Shown here piece after piece: positions 16,920 to 25,194 of a stretch of 64,000 nt of DNA. A program made the position numbers and the translations under genes. Every line of letters begins with the position of its first letter. Position 1 is the first letter of the stretch. The notes beneath the pieces were generated by a model that worked only from the letters and a program-made list of their open reading frames with translations, had not been told where the DNA came from and did no database searches. The stretch lies in assembly GCF_016403105.1 (NCBI RefSeq), contig NZ_CP046155.1:1240001-1304000 (forward strand), written 5' to 3'. This stretch comes from Leptolyngbya sp. BL0902. GTDB lineage: Bacteria > Cyanobacteriota > Cyanobacteriia > Phormidesmidales > Phormidesmidaceae.

Positions 16920-17981
16920 CTAGCCGATGATTTCAGGAGCCTCAGCCGTAGCCAGGTCGAGGGGGAAGTTGTGAGCATTGCGCTCGTGCATCACTTCCAT
17001 ACCCAGGTTGGCACGGTTGATTACGTCAGCCCAGGTGCCAATCACGCGACCCTGAGAGTCGAGGATGGACTGGTTGAAGTTGAACCCGTTCAGGTTGAAC
17101 GCCATGGTGCTGATGCCCAGTGCGGTGAACCAGATGCCGATCACAGGCCATGCACCCAGGAAGAAGTGCAGGCTGCGGCTGTTGTTGAAGGAAGCGTATT
17201 GGAAGATCAGACGACCGAAGTAGCCGTGAGCCGCCACAATGTTGTAGGTCTCTTCTTCTTGGCCGAACTTGTAGCCGTAGTTTTGGGACTCGGTCTCGGT
17301 GGTCTCACGCACCAGAGAAGACGTCACCAGAGAGCCGTGCATGGCGGAGAACAGAGACCCACCGAACACAGCGGCCACACCCATCATGTGGAAGGGGTGC
17401 ATCAGAATGTTGTGCTCAGCTTGGAACACCAACATGAAGTTGAAGGTACCGGAAATCCCCAGGGGCATCCCGTCAGAGAAGGAGCCTTGACCGATGGGGT
17501 AGATCAGGAACACAGCGGTGGCAGCGGCCACAGGGGCAGAGTAAGCCACGCAGATCCAGGGGCGCATACCGAGGCGGTAGCTCAGTTCCCACTCACGACC
17601 CATGTAGCAGAAGACGCCGATGAGGAAGTGGAAAATCACCAACTGGTAGGGGCCACCGTTGTACAGCCACTCATCCAGGGAAGCGGCTTCCCAGATGGGG
17701 TAGAAGTGCAGACCGATAGCGTTGGAGGAAGGAACAACAGCACCAGAGATGATGTTGTTACCGTACATCAGGGAGCCAGCAACAGGCTCACGGATGCCGT
17801 CGATGTCCACGGGGGGAGCAGCGACAAAGGCGATTACGAAACAGGCGGTGGCAGCCAGGAGAGTGGGGATCATCAGCACGCCGAACCAGCCAATGTACAG
17901 GCGGTTTTCGGTGCTCGTTACCCACTGACAGAACTGCTCCCAGAGGGAGGCAGATTGTTGCCGTTGAAGGGTCGTGGTCAT
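16920..17981 (-). CDS. psbA: Photosystem II reaction centre protein D1, high-light form
   Basis: D1 binds P680, pheophytin and the QB quinone and supplies most ligands of the oxygen-evolving cluster. From the ATG at 17981 the protein is 353 residues and starts [17 protein letters not shown]. Expected residues are all in place: Y161 (TyrZ), D170, E189, H190, H198, H332, E333, D342 and the cleavage site after A344. Residue 130 is Glu, which marks the high-light D1:2 type rather than the Gln-130 D1:1 type. The frame is open to 18047, but that extension is the leader region. No other psbA copy is in the window. Confidence 0.98.
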   Translation of the reverse strand: MTTTLQRQQSASLWEQFCQWVTSTENRLYIGWFGVLMIPTLLAATACFVIAFVAAPPVDIDGIREPVAGSLMYGNNIISGAVVPSSNAIGLHFYPIWEAASLDEWLYNGGPYQLVIFHFLIGVFCYMGREWELSYRLGMRPWICVAYSAPVAAATAVFLIYPIGQGSFSDGMPLGISGTFNFMLVFQAEHNILMHPFHMMGVAAVFGGSLFSAMHGSLVTSSLVRETTETESQNYGYKFGQEEETYNIVAAHGYFGRLIFQYASFNNSRSLHFFLGAWPVIGIWFTALGISTMAFNLNGFNFNQSILDSQGRVIGTWADVINRANLGMEVMHERNAHNFPLDLATAEAPEIIG

Positions 17982-18048
17982 GATTAGAAATGAGTGCAGG
18001 TTTACAAGGTTTGCTTCCCACAAGGGGTAGCGAGGTATGTATGTCACT

Positions 18049-18077
18049 ACCTTAACCGAACTGTAACGGTTTGTAAA
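18049..18077 (-). promoter_or_regulatory. Predicted psbA promoter
   Basis: On the minus strand a -35 box TTTACA (18072-18077) is followed after 17 bases by a -10 box TAAGGT (18049-18054), a sigma-70 arrangement like that of other cyanobacterial psbA genes. The leader would be about 60 bases. Confidence 0.6.
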
Positions 18078-18180
18078 GCAGTCAGCTCATAACATTTACC
18101 GTCCCTATCGTCGTTCTGCCCCTTGTGGCTGAAAGCGAAGTCCCTAGGCCCCCAATCCCCCAGTCTTCCAAGCCTTTTAC

Positions 18181-18786
18181 CTACGGACTAACCGCCTCCT
18201 GAAGCGCCTGCTGCACATCGGGGATAAACACCGCATACATGCCGCGTAGGTCGCCTTCTTTGAAGTCGTAGGCGAGGTCTTGGGGGTAGTTGGCTTTCAC
18301 AAAGTCGGGTCGAGAACTTTTCATCCCGTGGCAGGCTAGACAACTGGCTTCCACGTTAATGCGCCGATAGTAGCGGGTGCCGGGTTGGCCGTTTAGCGTC
18401 TCTTTTTCCCAAAGGCCCATCAGTTCAGGGTTTTGCTCAAACTTAGCCAGGGCCATGGTGGCGTGGGGCGTGTCGAGGGCGTGGTCGGGGTTGCGGTATT
18501 TCTTGGCGAGCTGCTTCACCTGCCAGCCGTTTTCTTTGCTCAGTTCCATCGCCTTCATGCCCACGGGTTTGCAGACCTGCTTCATGGTGTCGGCGGTGGG
18601 GGGCTCCGGTGCATCTTTTAGGTAGGAGGCCAACCCACTGCGGAGGGCATCCAAATTTTCCACCGCTTCGACGGCCTTAGCCAATTCCGCTGGGTTCACC
18701 TCCGCCTGGGCCAGGGCAGGTTGCCAGCCCCACACCAGCGTCATCAAACACAGTCCTAGGCCAAAACGCAAAAACCATTTCATCAC
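18181..18786 (-). CDS. Tll0287-like c-type heme protein (DUF3365)
   Basis: The 201-residue protein has a signal peptide ending in ALAQA and one covalent heme site CLACH (C149, C152, H153). The domain order matches DUF3365/Tll0287, a PAS-like heme fold proposed to sense redox or small ligands in the thylakoid lumen or periplasm. It lies directly upstream of psbA on the same strand, but psbA has its own promoter in the gap, so shared transcription is uncertain. Substrate and partner are not known. Confidence 0.88.
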   Translation of the reverse strand: MMKWFLRFGLGLCLMTLVWGWQPALAQAEVNPAELAKAVEAVENLDALRSGLASYLKDAPEPPTADTMKQVCKPVGMKAMELSKENGWQVKQLAKKYRNPDHALDTPHATMALAKFEQNPELMGLWEKETLNGQPGTRYYRRINVEASCLACHGMKSSRPDFVKANYPQDLAYDFKEGDLRGMYAVFIPDVQQALQEAVSP

Positions 18787-18933
18787 AGCACATCCTTTTG
18801 GCTAAACGCTACGTCAATTGTTCCAATCATTTCCTAGGGCAAGGGCGAGATCGGTGCAGACCGCAACATCTCTCAACCTCTGCCCTGCTGCCTTCCGCAG
18901 ACACAGATCCCCTATTGCTGTGGGCCACCTCCA

Positions 18934-19014
18934 GGGAGATCCCCCTGAATTCCCCTTAGTAAGGGGACTTGGAAGCCGATTCCCCCCTTACTAAGGGGGG
19001 CTAGGGGGGATCCC
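18934..19014. repeat. Dispersed palindromic repeat (CCCCTTA/TAAGGGG type)
   Basis: Two adjacent palindromes, CCCCTTA-G-TAAGGGG (18952-18966) and a longer 9-1-9 version (18982-19000), are framed by GGGAGATCCCCC on the left and GGGGGGATCCC on the right. Compound repeats of this kind are scattered through many filamentous cyanobacterial genomes. This copy lies in the gap downstream of sqr and could act as its terminator. Confidence 0.75.
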
Positions 19015-19017
19015 AGC

Positions 19018-20340
19018 CTAAGCAGGTTGGGAAGGCACATGGCTGTCCACCATCTGGGGTGCCGAGGGCCGATAGTCGCTCAGCAGTTTGAGGCCAAACA
19101 GCGTCCGCAGCCCCAGCCGTTCGTACCAGGGCATCCCCACCCCAAAGCGCATTTTGGCCATGAAGTATTCCTCAAAGGCCGCTTTTACCCACACCACCCA
19201 GGGGCCACGGGCGGCGTAGGACTGCTTGCGTTTGCCCGTGGCCGGGTCGGGAATGACTGGCGCGGCGATGTAGGCGATGCCCGTTTCGCCAAATTCGGCA
19301 AAGCAGAGGGCATCGAGGGTGGGCACTTGCAGCGGGCCGTTGATGGCACCTAGATCCACGGCGATGTTGTGGGCGGCGGCGGTGGCCATGGCTTCGGCCA
19401 TTTGTCCGCTCTTGGGTAGGCCGATGGGTACTTTGGTTTGGTCGGGCTGGGTCAGTTTGATGCTCACCCCGGCGGCGTAGATTTCAGGAAATTCGGGGTG
19501 GCGCTGGGTGGGCAGCACGGGGATGAACCCTTTTTCGTCGGCCAAACCGGGGACTTCACGGATGAACGGAGCGCCCCGGAAAGACGGCAGAATCATCGAA
19601 TAGCGGAAGGGAACTTGGCGACCATCGCTGAGGATGACGGCATCGGGGCTGACCTGGGTAATGGCGGCATTGTCGATGAACTCTACCCCTCGTTTTTCCA
19701 TCAAATCAGCGGTGAGTTCGCGGGCATTTTTTACCCCAGAAACGCCCAAATGCCCCACGTAGGGTTCTGGCGTGATGTAGGTAATGGGTACCTGGTCGCG
19801 AATGCCCAGGCGGCGCAGTTCCCGTTCGGCCATCAAAATAAATTCGTAGGCGGGGCCAAAGCAGCCCGCACCGGGGGCCGCCCCCACCACCATTGGCCCA
19901 GGATTTTTCACAAACTCGCGCCATGTTTCCCGTGCTTCTAGGGCGTGGTCGGGGGTGCAAACGGATTGCGTATAGCCGCCGTGGGGGCCAAGGCCGGGGA
20001 TCAGGTCGAAGGCGAGGGAGGCTCCGGTGGCAATGGTCAGATAGTCGTAGTCCAGAGTATCGCCGCTGGCTAGGGTGATCTTCCGCTGCACAGGATCCAG
20101 CCCCGTTACCCGATCCTGCACCAAGTTGAGCCTGTGGCGTTGGGCCAGGGGAGCCAGATCCAACTGAACGTGCTTCATGGACTTGAGATCCAGCGCCACT
20201 TGGATGAGTCCTGGAATAAAGGTGAACTTGTCATGCTCAGAAATCAGCGTGACCTGGTGCTCGGCGGGGAGAAAGTGCCGTAGTTCGTAGGCGGCGGGCA
20301 ACCCACCCAAACCAGCCCCAATCACAACAACGTTAGCCAT
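19018..20340 (-). CDS. sqr: Sulfide:quinone oxidoreductase
   Basis: Sqr is a monotopic membrane flavoprotein that oxidises sulfide to polysulfide or sulfur and reduces quinone, which can feed electrons into photosynthetic or respiratory chains or remove toxic sulfide. The ATG at 20340 gives a 440-residue protein with an N-terminal FAD motif (VVVIGAGLGGLPAAYEL). Three cysteines, C128 (SVCTPDHA), C160 (GAGCFGPAYEF) and C346 (LDALCFAEFGE), match the redox cysteines of characterised Sqrs. The frame continues upstream to 20412, but AAAGGA before 20340 supports the shorter start. It is divergent from the DUF302-Rieske-transporter genes. Confidence 0.9.
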   Translation of the reverse strand: MANVVVIGAGLGGLPAAYELRHFLPAEHQVTLISEHDKFTFIPGLIQVALDLKSMKHVQLDLAPLAQRHRLNLVQDRVTGLDPVQRKITLASGDTLDYDYLTIATGASLAFDLIPGLGPHGGYTQSVCTPDHALEARETWREFVKNPGPMVVGAAPGAGCFGPAYEFILMAERELRRLGIRDQVPITYITPEPYVGHLGVSGVKNARELTADLMEKRGVEFIDNAAITQVSPDAVILSDGRQVPFRYSMILPSFRGAPFIREVPGLADEKGFIPVLPTQRHPEFPEIYAAGVSIKLTQPDQTKVPIGLPKSGQMAEAMATAAAHNIAVDLGAINGPLQVPTLDALCFAEFGETGIAYIAAPVIPDPATGKRKQSYAARGPWVVWVKAAFEEYFMAKMRFGVGMPWYERLGLRTLFGLKLLSDYRPSAPQMVDSHVPSQPA

Positions 20341-20518
20341 AGAAAATCCTTTATCACTAAAGAGTGATGATTTAGACAGAGGAGATAATTTCAGAGGAGG
20401 AATGGGGCACATACCGCATTCTCAAGACCCTGAGGCTATCGGAGGCCACAGACCAGGACGACCCCTGAAAACATCTATCTTGATTATTTGACTATTTTAC
20501 CATTAAGTTATATATTTA

Positions 20519-20531
20519 GAGAATGATTCTC
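20519..20531. promoter_or_regulatory. Palindromic operator candidate between sqr and the DUF302 gene
   Basis: GAGAAT-G-ATTCTC is a perfect 6-1-6 palindrome in the AT-rich divergent promoter region, 47 bases before the DUF302 start. It resembles half of a Fur-type box, but a sulfide- or persulfide-responsive repressor is equally possible. A second stem, TCACT/AGTGA (20354-20367), lies just ahead of the sqr ribosome-binding site. Confidence 0.5.
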
Positions 20532-20577
20532 ATCGTATTCCTTTCGCTTCATTAACTTAGGTAAGGATTTTTAACCC

Positions 20578-20985
20578 ATGTATCACTTCAGTAAAGTCGT
20601 GGCCGCCTCCTTTGATGACGCCATTGCCCTAGTCACCGAAGCGCTACGCCAGCAAGGGCTCGGCATCCTCACCGAGATCGACGTGCAAGCCGCCTTCAAG
20701 AAAAAGCTGGATGTAGACTTCCGCCGCTACAAAATTCTCGGAGCCTGCCATCCCCAGGTGGCCTACGCCATGCTGCAAACCGACGACAAAGCGGGCGTCC
20801 TCTATCCCTGCAACGTCGTCGTGCAAGAGCACACCGATGGCCGAGTAGAGGTCTCCGCCGTGGATCCCCTGGCCATGTTTTTGATGATCCACAGCCCCCA
20901 GGCCAAGGAAATCGCCCTCGATGCCAGCCAAAAAATGCAGGCCGTCATGGCCCAACTGCCCGAAGCCGTTTTAGTCGCCGCCTAG
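20578..20985 (+). CDS. DUF302 domain protein
   Basis: The 135-residue cytoplasmic protein is a single DUF302 domain. It shows the FDDAIALVTEALRQQGLGILTEIDV start, a central RRYKILGACHPQVAYAML and the closing VSAVDPLAMF. DUF302 proteins are small, often found beside sulfur-oxidation or thiol-handling genes, and their biochemical role is undefined; the conserved CHP could bind a metal or a persulfide. It is the first gene of a plus-strand set divergent from sqr. Confidence 0.9.
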   Translation: MYHFSKVVAASFDDAIALVTEALRQQGLGILTEIDVQAAFKKKLDVDFRRYKILGACHPQVAYAMLQTDDKAGVLYPCNVVVQEHTDGRVEVSAVDPLAMFLMIHSPQAKEIALDASQKMQAVMAQLPEAVLVAA

Positions 20986-20996
20986 AGCGTTGGTTT

Positions 20997-21216
20997 AGAA
21001 GCCCGGTTTCTGCATCAGGTGGCATACCAGATTGGGTCTCACACCAAATCCGAGTTTCACAACCCCAAGTCCCAAAGCGTAGGACTGTAGGGTGCATTAG
21101 CGGCGACAACCCTACCTGGCAACACCCGAATCGCTTTGGTTCGCCGCAATGCACCACAGGAGAATCAGGTGTAATCAAGTGGGATTGAGGATTATCCAGC
21201 CAGAAACCGGGCTTCT
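20997..21216. repeat. Nested inverted-repeat element (MITE-like), about 220 bp
   Basis: The outer ends are a perfect 16-bp inverted repeat, AGAAGCCCGGTTTCTG (20997-21012) and its complement at 21201-21216. Inside lies a second pair, GGTGCATTAGCGGCG (21091-21105) and CGCCGCAATGCACC (21142-21155), which differ by one deleted base. No open frame fits inside. Both arm types look like dispersed cyanobacterial repeats. The element separates the DUF302 gene from the Rieske gene and may affect their joint transcription. Confidence 0.75.
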
Positions 21217-21284
21217 CCTCCCACGACACCGCACCCCCTCTCACCTCAAACACCCCTCACCCGAATCAATACCGATCAACAACG

Positions 21285-21821
21285 ATGGACAACACCTTTC
21301 CCCTCACCGATCCCCCTTCTTTATCTCGGCGGCAACTGCTGAACTTCCTAACCGGAGCCACCGTTGCTGCCACCGTAGGTTCGGCCCTGTACCCCGCCGC
21401 CAAGTTTATGGTGCCCCCCGCCGCCGCCGCTGCTGGGGGTGGATTGCTGGCCAAAGATAAACTGGGCAACCCCATCCCCGCCAGCCAAGTTTTGGCCGAA
21501 CCTCCCGGCACCCGTGCCCTAGTGGCTGGATTGGCCGGAGAACCCACCTACCTCACCGTTACCGAAGACGGCTCCATCGACGCCATGGGCCTGGTGGACA
21601 ACTGTACCCACTTGGGCTGCACCTTTCCCTGGAACCCGCTGGATCAGCAGTTTCAGTGCCCTTGTCATGGTTCCCGCTATAGCCCCGACGGTGCCGTCGT
21701 GCGTGGCCCTGCGGATCGCCCCCTCAAACTCACCCGCGTTGAGGTGCGCGACAACGCCATCTGGCTCTCCCCCTGGACAGAAACCGACCCCCGCACGGGA
21801 GAAAAACCCTGGTGGGTGTAG
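21285..21821 (+). CDS. petC: Rieske iron-sulfur protein, PetC type
   Basis: The 178-residue protein has the PetC plan: an N-terminal SRRQLLNF followed by a single membrane helix (FLTGATVAATVGSALYPAAK), a glycine-rich hinge, and a soluble domain with the 2Fe-2S ligands. The ligands are C107 and H109 (CTHLGC) and C125 and H128 (CPCHGS), with C112 and C127 able to form the usual disulfide. PetC carries electrons from plastoquinol to cytochrome f in the b6f complex. There is no petA beside it, and it sits in the Sqr cluster, so it may be an extra or alternative Rieske protein rather than the main one. Confidence 0.93.
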   Translation: MDNTFPLTDPPSLSRRQLLNFLTGATVAATVGSALYPAAKFMVPPAAAAAGGGLLAKDKLGNPIPASQVLAEPPGTRALVAGLAGEPTYLTVTEDGSIDAMGLVDNCTHLGCTFPWNPLDQQFQCPCHGSRYSPDGAVVRGPADRPLKLTRVEVRDNAIWLSPWTETDPRTGEKPWWV

Positions 21822-21854
21822 GGTTTCGTCATTGATTTTCAGCAACACATTAAC

Positions 21855-21872
21855 AAGGGGCTTAAGCCCCTT
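21855..21872. repeat. 18-bp perfect palindrome after the Rieske gene
   Basis: AAGGGGCTTAAGCCCCTT is fully self-complementary and lies about 35 bases after the Rieske stop. It may be a terminator-like hairpin or a dispersed repeat. There is no strong T run. Confidence 0.6.
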
Positions 21873-21917
21873 ACCAGAAATTCATATCCACTGATTACCC
21901 AAAGGTAGGCGCTTACT

Positions 21918-22904
21918 GTGTGGAAATTTCTAGGATTTATTCAAAAAAACCTGGTTTGGTCAGTCCCGATTTGTATGATCGCGGGGATTTTGGTCGGGGC
22001 CGTCATTAACCCAGCCCCGCTCAAGGCGTTGATTATTCCCCTCACCTTTTTAATGGTTTACCCGATGATGGTGAACCTGCAAATTCAAGAGGTTCTCTCC
22101 GGCGGCGACACCAAAGTTCAAGTAGTCACGCAGTTAATTAACTTTGCCATCGTGCCCTTTTTCGCTTTTGGGATGGGGCAATTATTCTTTGCCGATCAGC
22201 CCCTTGTGGCACTGGGGTTGCTACTCGCCTCCCTCCTACCCACCAGCGGCATGACGATTTCCTGGACGGGCTTTGCCAAAGGCAACGTCAGCGCGGCCAT
22301 TAAGATGACCGTGGTGGGGCTGATCCTCGGTTCCGTTGCCACCCCCTTCTATGCCAAGGGTTTGATGGGAGCGGTGGTCGAAATTCCTCTCACAGACATT
22401 TTTCGGCAGATTATTATTATTGTGTTTCTGCCCATGCTGCTGGGTTTAGCCACCCGCACGGTGCTGATTCGTACCCTGGGGGCCGACAAGTATCACAAAA
22501 ATCTAAAGCACAAATTTCCAGCTTTTTCGACGTTGGGTGTCCTCGGTGTGGTCTTCGTGGCCATGGCCCTCAAGGCGAAGGATATTATCAGCAATCCGAT
22601 GATTTTGCTGTCCTTTTTGGTACCCCTGGCAATTCTGTATGCCGGGAACTTTCTCCTCAGCACCATTATCGGCAAGCTGTTCTTTAACCGAGGCGACGCC
22701 ATCGCCCTAGTCTACGGCACAGTAATGCGAAATCTCTCCATTGCCCTTGCCATTGCGATGACCAGCTTTGGTCGAGAACAGGGTTCAGAAATTGCCCTAA
22801 TTATCGCCATGGCCTATATTATTCAAGTGCAAGCAGCGGCCTGGTATGTGCGCTTCACCGACCGCATTTTTGGGCCTATTCCTCAACCACTAACCCAGCC
22901 TTGA
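21918..22904 (+). CDS. ACR3/SBF (bile acid:sodium symporter) superfamily transporter
   Basis: The 328-residue inner-membrane protein has about ten predicted helices in the arsenical-resistance/SBF fold. At the position where ACR3 arsenite exporters carry an essential cysteine in their fourth helix, this protein reads LLPTSGMTISWTGFAKGN. Its only cysteine is near residue 19. It is therefore unlikely to be an arsenite exporter even though automated names may say arsenic resistance. It closes the cluster that begins with the DUF302 and Rieske genes, and a sulfur-compound substrate is a reasonable guess. The start is the GTG at 21918. Confidence 0.8.
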   Translation: MWKFLGFIQKNLVWSVPICMIAGILVGAVINPAPLKALIIPLTFLMVYPMMVNLQIQEVLSGGDTKVQVVTQLINFAIVPFFAFGMGQLFFADQPLVALGLLLASLLPTSGMTISWTGFAKGNVSAAIKMTVVGLILGSVATPFYAKGLMGAVVEIPLTDIFRQIIIIVFLPMLLGLATRTVLIRTLGADKYHKNLKHKFPAFSTLGVLGVVFVAMALKAKDIISNPMILLSFLVPLAILYAGNFLLSTIIGKLFFNRGDAIALVYGTVMRNLSIALAIAMTSFGREQGSEIALIIAMAYIIQVQAAAWYVRFTDRIFGPIPQPLTQP

Positions 22905-23091
22905 ACCTAAAAAATTGCTGAAATAGTGAACTGACGGGTATAGCCACCTTAATGGCGGGGGCGAAGGCGGTAACTCCCCTCGGCTGACCTCGCTGGGTAG
23001 GCTGGTGCCCCAGTTTGAGTCATGGTTTCAATAATGGCAACCTCCGTGCCACAATTGGCGCAACCCTTTAGGGTAGAGGAGAGGGGGAACG

Positions 23092-23706
23092 GTGGAGCGA
23101 GCGTCTCAGCCAGGGTCAAATGTTGAGCCCCAGGGTGGCCAAAATACCGGACATTCACTAGGGCAACCGTTGGCCCATTCTGCGCCGACGCCCCAGCAAC
23201 TCCAGAGCATTAAGGCCCAACTTGATCTGGTGTTGTTGGCCCTAGAATCGTTGACGGGCGTGGGTTCTGAGGCGATGTTGGCGGCAGCAGCGAGCTTGGG
23301 CTTATCGGAACTGCTGAGTGATCGGGTCAACCTCTGGCGGTTGCGGCAATCTAGCCCCCTACGCAAGGGTCAAGGCCGTAAAAAGCTTGATATTGACGAA
23401 GCCCGTGCCCTGGTGTTGGTGATTACTGATCTCGCCCAGGCCCACCAGGCCACCATTCGTCAGGCCGTCGCCCAGCTCGAAGATGCCCTCGACCAAGGCC
23501 GTCCCCCCCACCGGGTAGCCATTCTGGGCAACTACCTAGATGCCTTCGCCAATGCCTACCAAGAGCGGATGGAAGCCGACCCAACGCCGACCCCCGACGA
23601 CCTCAATGCCCTGGCCCTAAAACTGTTGATTGATCTGCTGTTCTATGGCGGCTCAGGTGGATCTCGAAAACTCTGGCTCACGCTCCTAGATCGTTCTCAA
23701 ACCTAG
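23092..23706 (+). CDS. DUF3038 domain protein
   Basis: The 204-residue protein matches the cyanobacteria-specific DUF3038 family. Conserved stretches include LDLVLLALESLTGVGSEAML, the central DEARALVLVITDLA and the closing LALKLLIDLLFYGGSGG. It has no signal peptide or membrane segment, and no function is known. As in other cyanobacteria, the next gene (37 bases on) encodes a DUF4335 protein, so the two probably form an operon and act together. Confidence 0.88.
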   Translation: MERASQPGSNVEPQGGQNTGHSLGQPLAHSAPTPQQLQSIKAQLDLVLLALESLTGVGSEAMLAAAASLGLSELLSDRVNLWRLRQSSPLRKGQGRKKLDIDEARALVLVITDLAQAHQATIRQAVAQLEDALDQGRPPHRVAILGNYLDAFANAYQERMEADPTPTPDDLNALALKLLIDLLFYGGSGGSRKLWLTLLDRSQT

Positions 23707-23742
23707 CCCTAATGCCCGGTTCTTAACTCCCAATCCCCTTCC

Positions 23743-25194
23743 ATGACCACCGCTGTCTCCCTTTCCTCCTATGACTATGCCGCTGGGGCCTGGACCCTGC
23801 GGCTGACGGGGCAGGTGTCACCGTTGACAGCGCTGACGGAACGGGTGGTGCTGCGGCGATTGCGGTTTCACTTGCGATTGCAGGAGGAAACCCTTGAGGC
23901 CCAGACTACAGCCCCAATTCCCCCCAAGGCAACCCGTTTTGAGTGGTCGGGGCCAGGGGCAGACTTAGCGGATCTTACCCAGCTTGTTCAGGGGTATGTG
24001 CAGCGATATTTGGCCAGTCCAGACCTAATCCCAGCAGCGACCCTGCGCCAAGGACAGATGGAACTGGCTCCGATAGGGCCAACGCGCCATCGTTTGACCA
24101 TGGCCGATGCGGCGACGGCAGTGAACCTATCGATCCTGCATCTAGCCGATCTGGCGGCGGTCCTCGCCCAGGCCGATCAGGCGGTGGATGTACTGCCTGA
24201 GGCCCTAGCTCCGGCGCGGCCACATCGAGAACGGCGTCTGCGCCCCCGGCGACTGCCCCTGTGGACGGGATCGGTGGCGGCGGTGCTGGTGGCAGCGGTG
24301 TTGGGCAGTCAGTGGTTAGGCCAAATGACTCTGACGACGCAGCCAGTACCTAGCCCCACAACAGCAACCCTGCCCCCTCCCTCGGATCCTGTTCCTCTGG
24401 CCAGCGACGAAGCCAGTGATGAGGCCAGTGATGAAGCTAGTGATGAGGCTAGCAATGAGTTGGCAACCGAGGCCGATCCCGCAGTCACTCCGGCCCTGGA
24501 GGGAGCTAGGCTCCGAGGAGCAGAACCGTCTACCGGGGGGGATAGCGAGGAGCCCAGTCTAGGAGGAGCAGGCACCGCTGAGAGCGTTCCTGAATCAAGA
24601 CCACCGACCTCCCTACCCCGGCCCCCTAGATCCCTAGACCGTCCGGCAGCTTCAGAAGCGCCCCCTCCGGCCAGTCCTTCTGCGCCTCCCCCGGCGGATC
24701 CCCGGCCTCCCCAGCGTCCGGCCCGCCTACCCCCCGACCGCCCTGCGCCTCCGGCTGGGGAAGCGCCTTCGGTGGCTCGTACGGCCCCGATGCCAGAGGC
24801 GTCTGTTCAGCCCGATCCCCTCGCCGCTGCGCCCCTAGCGGCGGAGCCTCCCGCTGGCATTACGGCGGCTGAAGCAGAATCCGATCCCCTCGCCCCTGAC
24901 GACCTCGCTACGGGGATCACCGCTGTGCAGACGGCCCTAGAGCAACGGTGGCAGCCCATTCCAGGGATGGCATCGCCCCTGCGCTACCACCTCACCTTGG
25001 GGCCAACGGGGGAAGTGTTGGCCTGGGAACCCCTCACCGCCGCCGCTCGCCAATACCTGGCCCAGGGACATCTCCCCCAGGTAGGAGAAGTGCTGCCGAA
25101 GGTGAGCCTGCCTGACACCATCCTCCTGAGAGTTGACCTAGGGCCCTCAGGAGCGGTAGAGGTGGCTCCGGAGGCAGCAGCCCCAGGGCGTTGA
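23743..25194 (+). CDS. DUF4335 domain protein with a long proline-rich linker
   Basis: The 483-residue protein starts with the DUF4335 domain (residues 1 to about 150, LSSYDYAAGAWTLRLTGQVSPL). It then has a membrane helix (LWTGSVAAVLVAAVLGSQWL), a low-complexity linker, and a C-terminal domain of about 100 residues (ITAVQTALEQRW onward). The linker has a four-fold ASDE tetrapeptide repeat and then a long Pro/Ala/Arg stretch, which suggests it spans a wall or crowded periplasmic space. Paired with the DUF3038 gene upstream. It ends immediately beside the convergent cyclase gene. Confidence 0.85.
   Translation: MTTAVSLSSYDYAAGAWTLRLTGQVSPLTALTERVVLRRLRFHLRLQEETLEAQTTAPIPPKATRFEWSGPGADLADLTQLVQGYVQRYLASPDLIPAATLRQGQMELAPIGPTRHRLTMADAATAVNLSILHLADLAAVLAQADQAVDVLPEALAPARPHRERRLRPRRLPLWTGSVAAVLVAAVLGSQWLGQMTLTTQPVPSPTTATLPPPSDPVPLASDEASDEASDEASDEASNELATEADPAVTPALEGARLRGAEPSTGGDSEEPSLGGAGTAESVPESRPPTSLPRPPRSLDRPAASEAPPPASPSAPPPADPRPPQRPARLPPDRPAPPAGEAPSVARTAPMPEASVQPDPLAAAPLAAEPPAGITAAEAESDPLAPDDLATGITAVQTALEQRWQPIPGMASPLRYHLTLGPTGEVLAWEPLTAAARQYLAQGHLPQVGEVLPKVSLPDTILLRVDLGPSGAVEVAPEAAAPGR

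Noticed and set aside
16836-17987. Long open frame antisense to psbA
   Set aside because: It is a reading-frame shadow of the highly biased psbA codons. The protein is His/Val/Glu-rich and resembles no known family.
21918-22904. Arsenite exporter (ACR3) as the precise function
   Set aside because: The conserved helix-4 cysteine is missing, and no arsR, arsC or arsenate-related gene is nearby.
22949-23158. 69-codon minus-strand frame with a CANC motif
   Set aside because: It overlaps the start of the DUF3038 gene, is short, has no ribosome-binding site I trust, and shows no family resemblance.
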